Source: an uncultured Oscillospiraceae bacterium
GTDB taxonomy: Bacteria > Bacillota > Clostridia > Oscillospirales > Oscillospiraceae
Direction of reading: 5' to 3'
Assembly (NCBI GenBank): GCA_934561175.1
Contig: CAKTFW010000002.1
Coordinates: 62,001 to 126,000 of the forward strand
DNA: 64,000 nucleotides
Made by a program: the position numbers and the translations under genes. How positions within the stretch are numbered: the stretch's first letter is position 1; the number at the start of each line of letters is the position of its first letter. Below, in pieces: positions 36,058 to 43,348 of the stretch. The notes under the pieces were generated by a model, which was not told the origin of the DNA, ran no database searches, and worked only from the letters and a program-made list of their open reading frames with translations.

Positions 36058-36669
36058 ATGGATAAAAAAGCACTTCATCAGTTGACTTATGGACTGTTTT
36101 TGCTGACGGCACAGGAACAAGGAAAGGACAATGGCTGTATTATAAATACCGTAATTCAGGCGGCCAATGATCCAACCAGACTTTCCCTGGCAGTGCTTAA
36201 GGGCAACCATACCCATGACATGATTCAGCGTACAGGGTTGTTCAATGTCTCCGTTTTGTCGACAGAGGCGGATTTTGATTTGTTCCAGCGCTTTGGGATG
36301 CAGTCAGGCGCGACGGTGGATAAGTTCGCGGGCTTCCCGGATGTGGCGCGCAGTGCAAACGGCTTGTACTATCTGACCAAAATGGCCAACGCCTGCTTGT
36401 CTGCCAAGGTTGTGGCACAGTATGATCTTGGCAGCCATACGCTGTTTATTGCAGAGCTGACCGACGCAATCTGCCTGTCGGATGTACCGTCGTGCACCTA
36501 TGCCTATTATCAGAGCGATATCAAACCACAGCCGCAGGCTGCGCAGAAGAAGGGCTGGCGCTGTACCATTTGCGGTTATATTTATGAGGGTGAGACGCTG
36601 CCGCCGGACTTTACCTGCCCACTTTGCAAGCACGGCGCAGAAGATTTTGTACCCATTACACAGGAATAG
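36058..36669 (+). CDS. High-molecular-weight rubredoxin (flavin reductase domain + rubredoxin)
   Basis: 203 aa. Residues 1-155: flavin-reductase-like (FMN-binding split barrel) domain with CIINTVIQAANDPTRLSLAV and the LFNVSVLSTEADFDLFQRFG region. Residues ~167-203: rubredoxin with two C-x2-C pairs, WRCTICGYIYEG and FTCPLCKHG, which hold one iron. Such fusions pass electrons from NAD(P)H to oxygen- or NO-detoxifying flavodiiron proteins in anaerobes (inferred role). ATG at 36058 follows GGAGGGAG. Confidence 0.92.
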   Translation: MDKKALHQLTYGLFLLTAQEQGKDNGCIINTVIQAANDPTRLSLAVLKGNHTHDMIQRTGLFNVSVLSTEADFDLFQRFGMQSGATVDKFAGFPDVARSANGLYYLTKMANACLSAKVVAQYDLGSHTLFIAELTDAICLSDVPSCTYAYYQSDIKPQPQAAQKKGWRCTICGYIYEGETLPPDFTCPLCKHGAEDFVPITQE

Positions 36670-36687
36670 AGGAGAAAGGTGAGAGCG

Positions 36688-37056
36688 ATGCTGGCGCATG
36701 TAACTTATAGTGTGTTTGACATGGATGCAACCGTTGCATTCTACCGGGACTTGTTGGGACTGAAAATTGTGCGCAGTATGCAGGCAGGTCCTAATCGCGA
36801 GATTGTATTTCTGGGGGAGGGCAAGCCGGGGGAGACGCTGCTGGAGCTGATTACCTCCAATAACGCGCGAGATCTGGCGCATAGTACGACCATTTCCCTT
36901 GGCTTTCCTGTGAAGGATTTGGATGCGGCGATGCAGTGCGTGGAAAAAATGGAATTGCCGATTTACAGCGGCCCAGTTCAGCCGAATCCAAAGACAAGTT
37001 TTTTCTTTGTATTGGATCCCAATGGAGTTAAAATTCAGCTCATTGAGGAATCCTGA
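36688..37056 (+). CDS. VOC/glyoxalase-family protein
   Basis: 122 aa. The two beta-alpha-beta-beta-beta units of the vicinal oxygen chelate fold are visible: HVTYSVFDMDATVAFYRDLL, ETLLELITS, then TISLGFPVKDLDAAMQCVEK and FFFVLDPNGVKIQLIEES. Metal ligands His, Glu, and Glu at the end fit a lactoylglutathione-lyase-like or dioxygenase-like site; the reaction is unknown. ATG 36688 has AGGTGA five nt upstream; the GTG at 36679 is an alternative. Confidence 0.85.
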   Translation: MLAHVTYSVFDMDATVAFYRDLLGLKIVRSMQAGPNREIVFLGEGKPGETLLELITSNNARDLAHSTTISLGFPVKDLDAAMQCVEKMELPIYSGPVQPNPKTSFFFVLDPNGVKIQLIEES

Positions 37057-37078
37057 GCGCCAGAATTGGCGCTCACAC

Positions 37079-37107
37079 TTGACAAAATGCAGTTTGCGCA
37101 TTAGAAT
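37079..37107 (+). promoter_or_regulatory. Promoter of the T-box transcript
   Basis: TTGACA (37079-37084), 17-bp spacer, TAGAAT (37102-37107). Confidence 0.85.
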
Positions 37108-37113
37108 AAAATG

Positions 37114-37346
37114 TAATAAAGCAGTGGACAGAGAAGAAACGAGTTCCATCAGGCTACCTGCAGCGAGGAGAGAAACGGTGCAAGCTCTCCGGTAAGCGAT
37201 GAAACAGCCATTTCGGAGTCCTTCCTTGAAAGAGGAACGCCTCATCCCCGATAGCGGATGGAATGAGATGCGCCGTGTGCGGCGCAAATCAGGGTGGTAC
37301 CGTAGAGCTGAACTCTGCCCCTGACCGGGGGCAGAGTTTCTTTTTT
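37114..37346 (+). promoter_or_regulatory. T-box leader with terminator
   Basis: Stem I with the K-turn AGAGA after GGAC (partner GTCC), a long middle region, the conserved AGGGTGGTACCG (37291-37302) of the antiterminator, and a terminator stem 37311-37321/37328-37338 followed by TTTCTTTTTT. The TGGT in the bulge pairs with a tRNA end having discriminator A. Between the GATG and TTTC helices of Stem I the specifier strand reads AAACAGCCA; ACA (Thr) in the usual place after GAA is my best reading, AGC (Ser) the alternative. It controls the aminotransferase downstream through uncharged tRNA. Confidence 0.93.
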
Positions 37347-37396
37347 ATCCCTGAAAACATGGACAGGCTGCGGGCCTGTGTTTGGAGGAATCGACT

Positions 37397-38593
37397 ATGA
37401 AGTTTTCTGAGCGTGTTGAGCGGTGTGAGCTTTCACCGATTCGCAAGTTCTATCCCTATGAGGCAGAGTGCGTTCGGCGCGGCGTTCATATTTATCATTT
37501 GAATATCGGCCAGCCCGATGTTAAAACACCGGAGGTGTATTTTGATGCTGTGCACAGCTATCATCCCGATGTGGTTTCTTATGCGCCGTCACCTGGCATC
37601 CCGGAGTTGATCAGTGGTATTCAGCGCTACTATGCGCGGCTTGGCGTGAATTATGACAAGTCGGACATCATGGTAACGCATGGCGGCAGCGAAGCGCTGT
37701 CTATCGTATTTAGTGCAATTCTGAACGAGGGCGATGAGGTGTTGGTGCCGGAGCCTTTCTATGCAAACTATAAGACCTTTACCACCATGGCGGGCGGTAA
37801 AACAGTCCCGGTAGTGACGAAAGCAGAGGATGGCTATCAGATCAAGAGCCGGGAGCAATTGGAAGCCTGCATTACGCCGCGCACGCGTGCGATTTTGTTT
37901 ACCAATCCAAGCAACCCTACAGGGGTGGTAATGGACGACAATCACCTGCGGATGTTGGCGGATGTTGCAAAAGAGCACGACCTGTTCCTGGTCGCCGATG
38001 AAGTTTACCGGGAATTTGTCTATGAAGGCAAAATGCCGACATCTATGGGGAGCTTCCTGGATGTGGCGGAGAATACGGTTATTATTGATTCGATTTCCAA
38101 GCGCTTCAGCGCTTGCGGCGCCCGGATCGGCTGCGTCATCACCAGAAACAAGCAGCTGCAGGAGCAGCTCAATAAGCTGGTGCAGGGGCGTCTGGCGGTT
38201 GCGACGATCAATCAGGTTGCGGCTACGGCACTGTATAACATTGAGGGCGATTATTTTGCAGAGGCGCGGGAGGAATACCGCCGCCGCCGCGATACAATTT
38301 GCGAGGGTCTGAATCGGATTCCGGGCGTGAAATGTATGAAACCGGCCGGTGCATTTTATCTGATGGCGACGCTTCCGGTACCGAATACCGACGATTTCCA
38401 GACCTGGCTGCTGACCGAGTTTGAAGATAATAAAGAAACACTGATGTATGCGCCGGGCAGCGGATTTTACTCCACACCGGGCATGGGTGTCAATGAGGTG
38501 CGTATGGCTTATGTGCTGAATACGCATGATCTGGAACGCTCGACAGAGCTGCTGCGGATTGCACTGGAGCGCTATCCCAAAACAATGCGATAA
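37397..38593 (+). CDS. PLP-dependent class I/II aminotransferase (aspartate-aminotransferase type)
   Basis: 398 aa. Fold type I motifs: LNIGQPDVKTPE, YAPSPGIPEL, VTHGGSEALSIVF, FTNPSNPTGVVM, VADEVYREFVYEG and the PLP lysine in SISKRFSACGARIG, plus C-terminal Arg in NEVRMAYVLN for carboxylate binding. It transfers an amino group between an amino acid and a 2-oxoacid; the exact substrate is not readable. Control by a T-box shows it serves amino-acid synthesis. GGAGG lies 8 nt before ATG 37397. A single-gene unit ending at its own terminator. Confidence 0.92.
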   Translation: MKFSERVERCELSPIRKFYPYEAECVRRGVHIYHLNIGQPDVKTPEVYFDAVHSYHPDVVSYAPSPGIPELISGIQRYYARLGVNYDKSDIMVTHGGSEALSIVFSAILNEGDEVLVPEPFYANYKTFTTMAGGKTVPVVTKAEDGYQIKSREQLEACITPRTRAILFTNPSNPTGVVMDDNHLRMLADVAKEHDLFLVADEVYREFVYEGKMPTSMGSFLDVAENTVIIDSISKRFSACGARIGCVITRNKQLQEQLNKLVQGRLAVATINQVAATALYNIEGDYFAEAREEYRRRRDTICEGLNRIPGVKCMKPAGAFYLMATLPVPNTDDFQTWLLTEFEDNKETLMYAPGSGFYSTPGMGVNEVRMAYVLNTHDLERSTELLRIALERYPKTMR

Positions 38594-38595
38594 AG

Positions 38596-38629
38596 AAAAC
38601 CGCCATCCGGATGCCGGATGGCGGTTTTT
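38596..38629 (+). terminator. Terminator of the aminotransferase gene
   Basis: AAAACCGCCATCCG stem with GGATGGCGG and TTTTT, three bases after the stop. Confidence 0.92.
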
Positions 38630-38638
38630 GTACAATAA

Positions 38639-38668
38639 GCACCTGCCCGGACGAATCTGGGCAGGTGC
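38639..38668 (-). terminator. Terminator of the ClC gene
   Basis: GCACCTGCCC/GGGCAGGTGC stem, directly behind the ClC stop on minus, with TTATTGT after it; weak T-run, helped by the adjoining hairpin. Confidence 0.7.
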
Positions 38669-38675
38669 TTGCAGT

Positions 38676-39935
38676 TTAATGCGTATTCCGGTTGACATAT
38701 TCCGTACGTAGCTTGGAGTAGATGATTTTCTGTCCGGCATAAAGGCTATAGTAGCCGGAGAGCAGATAGCTGATTGCGCAGACCAATGCAAAAAGCGGAA
38801 GTGAATTGGAACCGAAAAGTTCGACAGACAGCAGCACGGAAGAGATGGGACAGTTGACTACGCCGCAGAACAGGCCGACAAGGCCGAGCGCGGCACAAAA
38901 GCCAGGATCCAGCCCCAAAAGTGTGCCAAGCGCACAGCCGAGTGTGCTGCCAATGAAAAAGGTTGGAACGATTTCACCGCCCTTGAAACCGGCGCCGATT
39001 GTGAGCGAGGTAAAGAGAATCTTGAGAAGAAAAGCATAGCCAACAGCTTGTCCGTTGAGTGCTTGTGCGATGATATTCATCCCGGCGCCGTTGTAATCGC
39101 GCGTGCCAAGCAGCAGCGTCAGTACGACAATCAGCACGCCGCCAGCAGCAATCCGCAGATAGGGATTTTTCAGAAATCGGTGGAAACAGGCTTCAATCCG
39201 GTGAATTGCGGTGATAAAAAGAATGCTGACCAGCGCACAACAGACAGCGATCGCGATCACTTTGGAAAGAATGCTGACAGAGTGGGTTGGCAGTGCCGCG
39301 ATGGTGTAGACCGTGGTGGTAACGCCGCAGAGCTGTGCCACAAAACAGGCAATAATGGCGGCAACAATGCAGGGCAGAAAGGCGACATAGTAGACGACGC
39401 CGACAGAAATGACTTCCATGCAGAAGACGGATGCGGTGACCGGAGTGCCAAATAATGCGGCAAACAGTGCACTCATCCCGCACATAGTAATCACATGCAG
39501 GTCGTTTTCCCGCAACTGAAAGACACGGCCAAGTCCTGCACCGACACTGCCGCCGATTTGCAGTGCTGCGCCTTCACGCCCGGCGGAACCGCCGCACAGA
39601 TGGGTGAGTGTGGTGCCGATAAAAATCAGCGGCGCCATTTTGATGGGAATTTGCTCAGAACCGCGAATAGAACGGAGAATTAAATTGGTGCCTGGATCCT
39701 GTGTAATACCACTGATGCGATAGAGAAATACGATTGCGAGACCGGCGGCGGGCAGCAGATATAGCAGCCAGGGATTTGCCGTGCGGGCAATGGTGGCATA
39801 GTCCACAGCGTAGTGAAAAGCGGTGCCGATGCAGCCGCAGATTGCGCCAGTAATGACGGCGCAGGCCAGCCATTTGATCAGGGTCAGGCCGTATTCGGCA
39901 ATATGCGCTGTTCTGGCACGAAATTGATCTTTCAT
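38676..39935 (-). CDS. ClC-family anion channel/antiporter, CLC-F-like
   Basis: 419 aa, ten or more membrane helices. The gating-glutamate motif is HLCGGSAGREGAALQIGGS and the later pore motif is GGEIVPTFFIGSTLG in place of the GxFxP of chloride transporters. Both variants are ones I associate with the CLC-F fluoride/proton antiporters, but the assignment is by memory of motifs. No fluoride riboswitch is seen upstream. It follows the SDR gene by 15 bp on the same strand and may share its message. Confidence 0.85.
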   Translation of the reverse strand: MKDQFRARTAHIAEYGLTLIKWLACAVITGAICGCIGTAFHYAVDYATIARTANPWLLYLLPAAGLAIVFLYRISGITQDPGTNLILRSIRGSEQIPIKMAPLIFIGTTLTHLCGGSAGREGAALQIGGSVGAGLGRVFQLRENDLHVITMCGMSALFAALFGTPVTASVFCMEVISVGVVYYVAFLPCIVAAIIACFVAQLCGVTTTVYTIAALPTHSVSILSKVIAIAVCCALVSILFITAIHRIEACFHRFLKNPYLRIAAGGVLIVVLTLLLGTRDYNGAGMNIIAQALNGQAVGYAFLLKILFTSLTIGAGFKGGEIVPTFFIGSTLGCALGTLLGLDPGFCAALGLVGLFCGVVNCPISSVLLSVELFGSNSLPLFALVCAISYLLSGYYSLYAGQKIIYSKLRTEYVNRNTH

Positions 39936-39950
39936 ACGGAGAACCTCCGA

Positions 39951-40652
39951 TTACAAAATAAATCCGCCGTCCAGGGTTAAAACCTGGCCGGTCATAAAGC
40001 TGGCAGCGTCTGAGGCAAGATAGGCCATAGCGTTGGCGATGTCCTCCGGCTGGCCGAGCCGGGACAGGGGAGTTTGCGCTGCGAGTTCTGCCTGCTCTGC
40101 CGGGGAAAAACTCAGCATCATATCCGTTGCGATGACGCCGGGAGCGACGCAATTGACACGAATGCCGGAGGGCGCAAGTTCCTTGGCCAGCGCCTTGCTC
40201 AGCGCAATTACAGCACCCTTTGTGGCAGAGTAGGCAGCTTCACAGGAAGCGCCGGCCAATCCCCAGATAGAAGAGACTGTGATGATGCAGCCAGCCTGCT
40301 TTTGCAGAAAGGTTGGCAGAGCAGCCCGCACACAGTGGTAAATGCCTTTGACATTGACGGAAAACAGCCGGTCCCATTCTGAGCCGGAGATATCAGAAAT
40401 CAATCCGTAGTGCGAGATCCCGGCATTGCAGATTAAAGTGTCGATTTGTGGAATTCGAGAGAAGGCAGCCTGTACAGCGGATGCGTCCGCAACATCTGCC
40501 TGCAGCGCCACAGCGCCGGTCTGTTGGGCAAGCGCCGCTGCTTCTTCTGTATGGCGCGCATAGAGAAAATAGACGGTGTCGCCTTGCGCGGAAAATTTTC
40601 GTACAGCGGCAGCACCGATTCCACGGGCACCGCCAGTAATGACGACGGTCAA
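39951..40652 (-). CDS. Short-chain dehydrogenase/reductase (FabG-like)
   Basis: 233 aa. Classical SDR: TVVITGGARGIGAAAV for the dinucleotide, ICNAGISHYG, the catalytic Ser-Tyr-Lys in VSSIWGLAG and AAYSATKGAVIALSKALA, VNCVAPGVIATDMM and LTLDGGFIL at the end. The third residue group (IWGLAGASCEA) differs from fatty-acid FabG, and no fab genes are near, so the substrate is open. The start is a TTG at 40650-40652 with GGGTGA upstream; the ATG-started longer frame runs antisense through the S1 gene region and is not real. Confidence 0.9.
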   Translation of the reverse strand: MTVVITGGARGIGAAAVRKFSAQGDTVYFLYARHTEEAAALAQQTGAVALQADVADASAVQAAFSRIPQIDTLICNAGISHYGLISDISGSEWDRLFSVNVKGIYHCVRAALPTFLQKQAGCIITVSSIWGLAGASCEAAYSATKGAVIALSKALAKELAPSGIRVNCVAPGVIATDMMLSFSPAEQAELAAQTPLSRLGQPEDIANAMAYLASDAASFMTGQVLTLDGGFIL

Positions 40653-40690
40653 ATAATCACCCTTTTCAAAAGTGGTATAACGGTACGAAA

Positions 40691-40716
40691 GCCCTTTCCG
40701 AATACTCGGAAAGGGC
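40691..40716 (-). terminator. Hairpin after the S1-domain gene
   Basis: 11-bp stem GCCCTTTCCGA/TCGGAAAGGGC with loop ATAC, six bases after the stop; short T content follows on minus. Confidence 0.65.
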
Positions 40717-40722
40717 CCTGGA

Positions 40723-41199
40723 TTATCTGCGTTTGTTTTTGCTTTTCCGGTCGGAATACTGCTTGATTGAGGAGATCTTGCTGTCGGAATCCGCCATAAA
40801 CTGCTTGAGTTTTTCCTCAAAGCTCTGCGGTTCCTTCGGACCGAAAGAACGATTGTCCGGAGATGTGGACCGCGGCCGATCGTTGCGGGGACGATCAAAA
40901 CGGGGGCGGTCGTTGCGCGGACGGTCCACCGGGGGACGGTCGTTGCGCGCCGGACGGGGAGGAGGCTCAATCGTCCGCTTGATGGAGAGGTTGATCTTGC
41001 CGGTCGGATCGATGGCAATGATCATGGTTTTGACATCCTGACCCTCCGTCAGATGCTCGTGGATGTCATTGACATAGGCATGGGCGATCTCCGAGATATG
41101 CACCATACCGGTTTTGCCGCCAGGCAGCGTGATGAATGCGCCGAATTTTGTAATGGTTTTGACTTTACCTTCGACGATGGAACCGACTGTTAACTCCAT
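40723..41199 (-). CDS. S1 RNA-binding domain protein (YabR-like)
   Basis: 158 aa. One S1/OB fold in residues ~1-72 (GSIVEGKVKTITKFGAFITL, TGMVHISEIAHAYVNDIHE). A basic tail follows with a repeated RNDRPR(F/P)DRPR unit (~res 80-110), likely flexible and RNA-binding, and then a Glu/Lys-rich end. It stands after divIC exactly as yabR does in B. subtilis. The SD (GGAGG) is 14 nt from the ATG, unusually far; no other start fits better. Confidence 0.88.
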   Translation of the reverse strand: MELTVGSIVEGKVKTITKFGAFITLPGGKTGMVHISEIAHAYVNDIHEHLTEGQDVKTMIIAIDPTGKINLSIKRTIEPPPRPARNDRPPVDRPRNDRPRFDRPRNDRPRSTSPDNRSFGPKEPQSFEEKLKQFMADSDSKISSIKQYSDRKSKNKRR

Positions 41200-41236
41200 A
41201 CTTTGTGGGAAGTCCTCCTTCAGATTTTGGCGCGGA

Positions 41237-41515
41237 TTATTTGCCGACATCGTGGAACACAATCTCACCATCCGTTACAAGCCCCAGCTTGTTCCGGGCG
41301 ATTTCCGTGATTCCCTCCGGGGTGTCGACATTGGCAATTTCATCCTCCAGCCGCTGATTTTCAAGTTCGGTGGCGCTGATGGACACCGTGAGATCTGCGG
41401 CCTGCGCTTTTTTGTCCCGAATTTGAGACTGCAGGTTCGCCAGGGTAACGGTAGCATACACAGCGACCGCCAGAAGAATCAGCTTCAGTATCAGTGATGA
41501 TTTTCGAACTGTCAT
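41237..41515 (-). CDS. divIC: Septum formation initiator DivIC/FtsB family
   Basis: 92 aa: one N-terminal membrane helix (LILKLILLAVAVYATVTLA), a short coiled coil (NLQSQIRDKKAQAADL ... ELENQRLEDEI) and the EIARNKLGLVTDGEIVF end characteristic of DivIC/FtsB, which joins FtsL in the division-site complex. GGAGGG precedes the ATG by 8 nt. It lies between yabQ and the S1 gene, the conserved Firmicutes order. Its first 155 bp overlap the end of yabQ in another frame. Confidence 0.9.
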   Translation of the reverse strand: MTVRKSSLILKLILLAVAVYATVTLANLQSQIRDKKAQAADLTVSISATELENQRLEDEIANVDTPEGITEIARNKLGLVTDGEIVFHDVGK

Positions 41516-41978
41516 GATGCCGTCCCTCCTTATGGTGATGGGCAAATCTCAAAAAAGGATATGTGTCTTTTATAATACTCTGTTTTTCGACGAAAAGGAA
41601 GAGCTTTTTCAAAATATTTTTTCCGTTTTTACACAATTTGAAGATCGGTGCGCTGAGGCACCGCAATCCGCGTGCGAGAAGGTGCAGCAGCCGGTCAAGC
41701 AGATATAATATCGGACGGCTGAAGGTGAGAAACCAGAATAACATACCGAGCCCGACAGCAAGCAGCATGAACAGGTGCAGTTCTCCGCGCCCGCCATAGA
41801 GAATCATCAGCAGCAGGGCCAGAAACAGTAATAGACAGAACAGCAGATCCAATACTGGCGTCAGGCTGCGGCGTAGGCGGCGCAGTGCCCGGAACAGGTC
41901 ATAACAGAGTCCGGCAGCCAGCCCCAGTCCGGCGCCTTGCAGAAATTGCAGCGCCTGCAGCGCGATAGGAAGCTCCAT
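41361..41978 (-). CDS. yabQ: Spore cortex biosynthesis protein YabQ
   Basis: 205 aa. Residues 1-125 are convincing: GLGLAAGLCYDLFRALRRLR, then three hydrophobic helices and FWFLTFSRPILYLLDRLL, as in YabQ membrane proteins needed for cortex formation under mother-cell control. The remaining ~50 residues after about LRFAHHHKEG are read from bases that encode the start of DivIC and are His/Ser/Arg-rich without membrane character, so the functional protein may end earlier or the frame may have lost its stop. Start overlaps the yabP stop by one base. Confidence 0.85.
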   Translation of the reverse strand: MELPIALQALQFLQGAGLGLAAGLCYDLFRALRRLRRSLTPVLDLLFCLLLFLALLLMILYGGRGELHLFMLLAVGLGMLFWFLTFSRPILYLLDRLLHLLARGLRCLSAPIFKLCKNGKNILKKLFLFVEKQSIIKDTYPFLRFAHHHKEGRHHDSSKIITDTEADSSGGRCVCYRYPGEPAVSNSGQKSAGRRSHGVHQRHRT

Positions 41979-42256
41979 CAGCGAAACAGGCGCGAGAAGA
42001 AGCCGCCTTGTTCGCGGCTGTCATCCTCATAGATCAGCGCGTCGATCGTTCCGTCGACACAGATTTGCCCGCCTTCCAGGGAAAGCATCTGCAAATGCAG
42101 CTGTTCACCGCGGACAATCAATACGCCCTGTGCTGTATGCAAAACAATGGTCTGCTCATCGAAGCTCTCGACATCGTTCACACCGGATACCTGCAATTTA
42201 CTGCGGTCGTCCAGATGCAGATGATGCAGCGCGGCTGGATTGAGTTCGTTTCCCAT
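41978..42256 (-). CDS. yabP: Sporulation protein YabP
   Basis: 92 aa, with HHLHLDDRSKLQVSGVNDVE and LHTAQGVLIVRGEQLHLQ, the YabP/YqfC signature. It acts early in spore-coat/cortex formation. GGAGG lies ten nt before the ATG. First gene of the yabPQ-divIC-S1 series. The upstream region (42257-42339) has no strong sigma-A promoter, as expected for a sporulation-controlled gene; I could not fix a sigma-E box. Confidence 0.93.
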   Translation of the reverse strand: MGNELNPAALHHLHLDDRSKLQVSGVNDVESFDEQTIVLHTAQGVLIVRGEQLHLQMLSLEGGQICVDGTIDALIYEDDSREQGGFFSRLFR

Positions 42257-42339
42257 CGCATCGCTTCCTCCTATCAGCTCGAATCCTTTCTATTTATATT
42301 CGAAGCAGGCAGGATTATGCGCAAATCGAAGAGAAAACA

Positions 42340-42377
42340 GCAGGGGCACGAATCCCAGGCGGAATTCGTGCCCCTGT
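42340..42377 (-). terminator. Terminator of dut
   Basis: CAGGGGCACGAAT/ATTCGTGCCCCTG stem followed on minus by CTGTTTTCTC. Confidence 0.85.
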
Positions 42378-42382
42378 GCGGA

Positions 42383-42826
42383 TCAGCGGGTACCGGTGGA
42401 ACCGAAGCCGCCCGTGCCGCGGACAGTCTCGGAGAGTGTCTGGGCTTCTTCATATTGTGCAGTTAAGAAAGGCGTAATGACCAACTGGGCAATGCGCTCG
42501 CCGGGCTCAATCGTTTGAGACTGCGCGGAATGATTGTGCAGCGCAACCATCAGCTCACCGCGATAGTCCGCGTCCACAACGCCGACCTTGTTGGCCGGTG
42601 CAAGACCGCGCTTTGCGGCAAGGCCGCTGCGGGCGTAGACAAGACCGGCATAGCCAATCGGAATTTCCATTGTCAGGCCGGTGGGAACCATAGCGGTTTG
42701 GCCGGGATCAATCGTGATAGGCGCGTCCATGCAGGCACGCAGATCGGCGCCTGCAGCATAGGCAGAGCCATAGACAGGAAGCTGCGCATCCGGGCGCAGC
42801 TTTTTAACCGGGACAACTGGGTTCAT
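42383..42826 (-). CDS. dut: dUTP diphosphatase
   Basis: 147 aa trimeric dUTPase with all five motifs: AAGADLRA, PTGLTMEIP with ARSGLAAKRGLAPANKVG, VDADYRGELMVALHN, IEPGERIAQLVI and the flexible C-terminal RGTGGFGSTG that closes over the substrate. It removes dUTP and supplies dUMP. Overlaps nrdG by 4 bp (ATGA), so LTA-synthase-like gene, nrdG and dut form one minus-strand unit. Confidence 0.97.
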   Translation of the reverse strand: MNPVVPVKKLRPDAQLPVYGSAYAAGADLRACMDAPITIDPGQTAMVPTGLTMEIPIGYAGLVYARSGLAAKRGLAPANKVGVVDADYRGELMVALHNHSAQSQTIEPGERIAQLVITPFLTAQYEEAQTLSETVRGTGGFGSTGTR

Positions 42827-43332
42827 TGCATTTCCTCCTCATTCCAGTTCACAGGCGCTCCGGCAGCCAGTGACAGCGGGATATCCAGAATTCTTTGGTT
42901 TTCTGAGCCGCGGAAGCGCAGCCGTAAATTTTTCTGTTCTTGAATAAACGGACCGTCCACAAGTACATCGCAGAGCTTGAGCAGCGGCAGCGCACCGGCG
43001 CAGAGCTGCTCAAAGGTATAGCCGGAATAAGCCCAGATGCTTTTTTGTGGATAGGTATGGCGGATTTCCTGCAAAAGCGCCAGCACAGCGGGTTGGTTGG
43101 CCGCTTCAAAGGGTTCACCGCCCAGCAGCGAGAAGCCACGGATGTAGTCTGGGGCGAGCAGCTGAAGAATTTCGGCGGTCTGTGCTGCGCCGAAAGGTGT
43201 GCCATAGGCAAAATCCCAGGCTTCGGGATTGAAGCAGCCCTTGCAGCGGTGGGTGCAGCCGGAGACAAACAGACTGACCCGGACGCCGGGACCGTTTGCA
43301 ACATCACAAGGCTTAATGGTTGCGTAGTTCAT
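42823..43332 (-). CDS. nrdG: Anaerobic ribonucleotide reductase activating protein NrdG
   Basis: 169 aa radical-SAM activase with SGCTHRCKGCFNPEAW (C-x3-C-x2-C cluster ligands), FSLLGGEPFEAANQP and the IWAYSGYTFEQL block. It generates the glycyl radical on NrdD. Start ATG 43332 with GAGTCTC-type weak SD and AAAAGGAG further upstream. Unusually it is not beside nrdD: the LTA-synthase-like gene and a terminator separate them. Confidence 0.95.
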   Translation of the reverse strand: MNYATIKPCDVANGPGVRVSLFVSGCTHRCKGCFNPEAWDFAYGTPFGAAQTAEILQLLAPDYIRGFSLLGGEPFEAANQPAVLALLQEIRHTYPQKSIWAYSGYTFEQLCAGALPLLKLCDVLVDGPFIQEQKNLRLRFRGSENQRILDIPLSLAAGAPVNWNEEEMQ

Positions 43333-43348
43333 TGGAAGAGACTCCTTT

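Noticed and set aside
37054..37075. Perfect palindrome TGAGCGCCA-GAAT-TGGCGCTCA as an operator
   Set aside because: It starts at the VOC stop codon and is better read as a terminator-like hairpin, but without a T-run I left it unlisted.
40885..40950. Repeats in the S1-protein gene as a CRISPR-like or mobile repeat
   Set aside because: They are in-frame codon repeats for an Arg/Asp/Pro-rich tail.
39951..41018. Long form of the SDR with ~120 extra N-terminal residues
   Set aside because: The extra part is antisense-type Arg/Ser/Pro-rich translation of the S1 gene in another frame, and a TTG with SD fits the SDR start.
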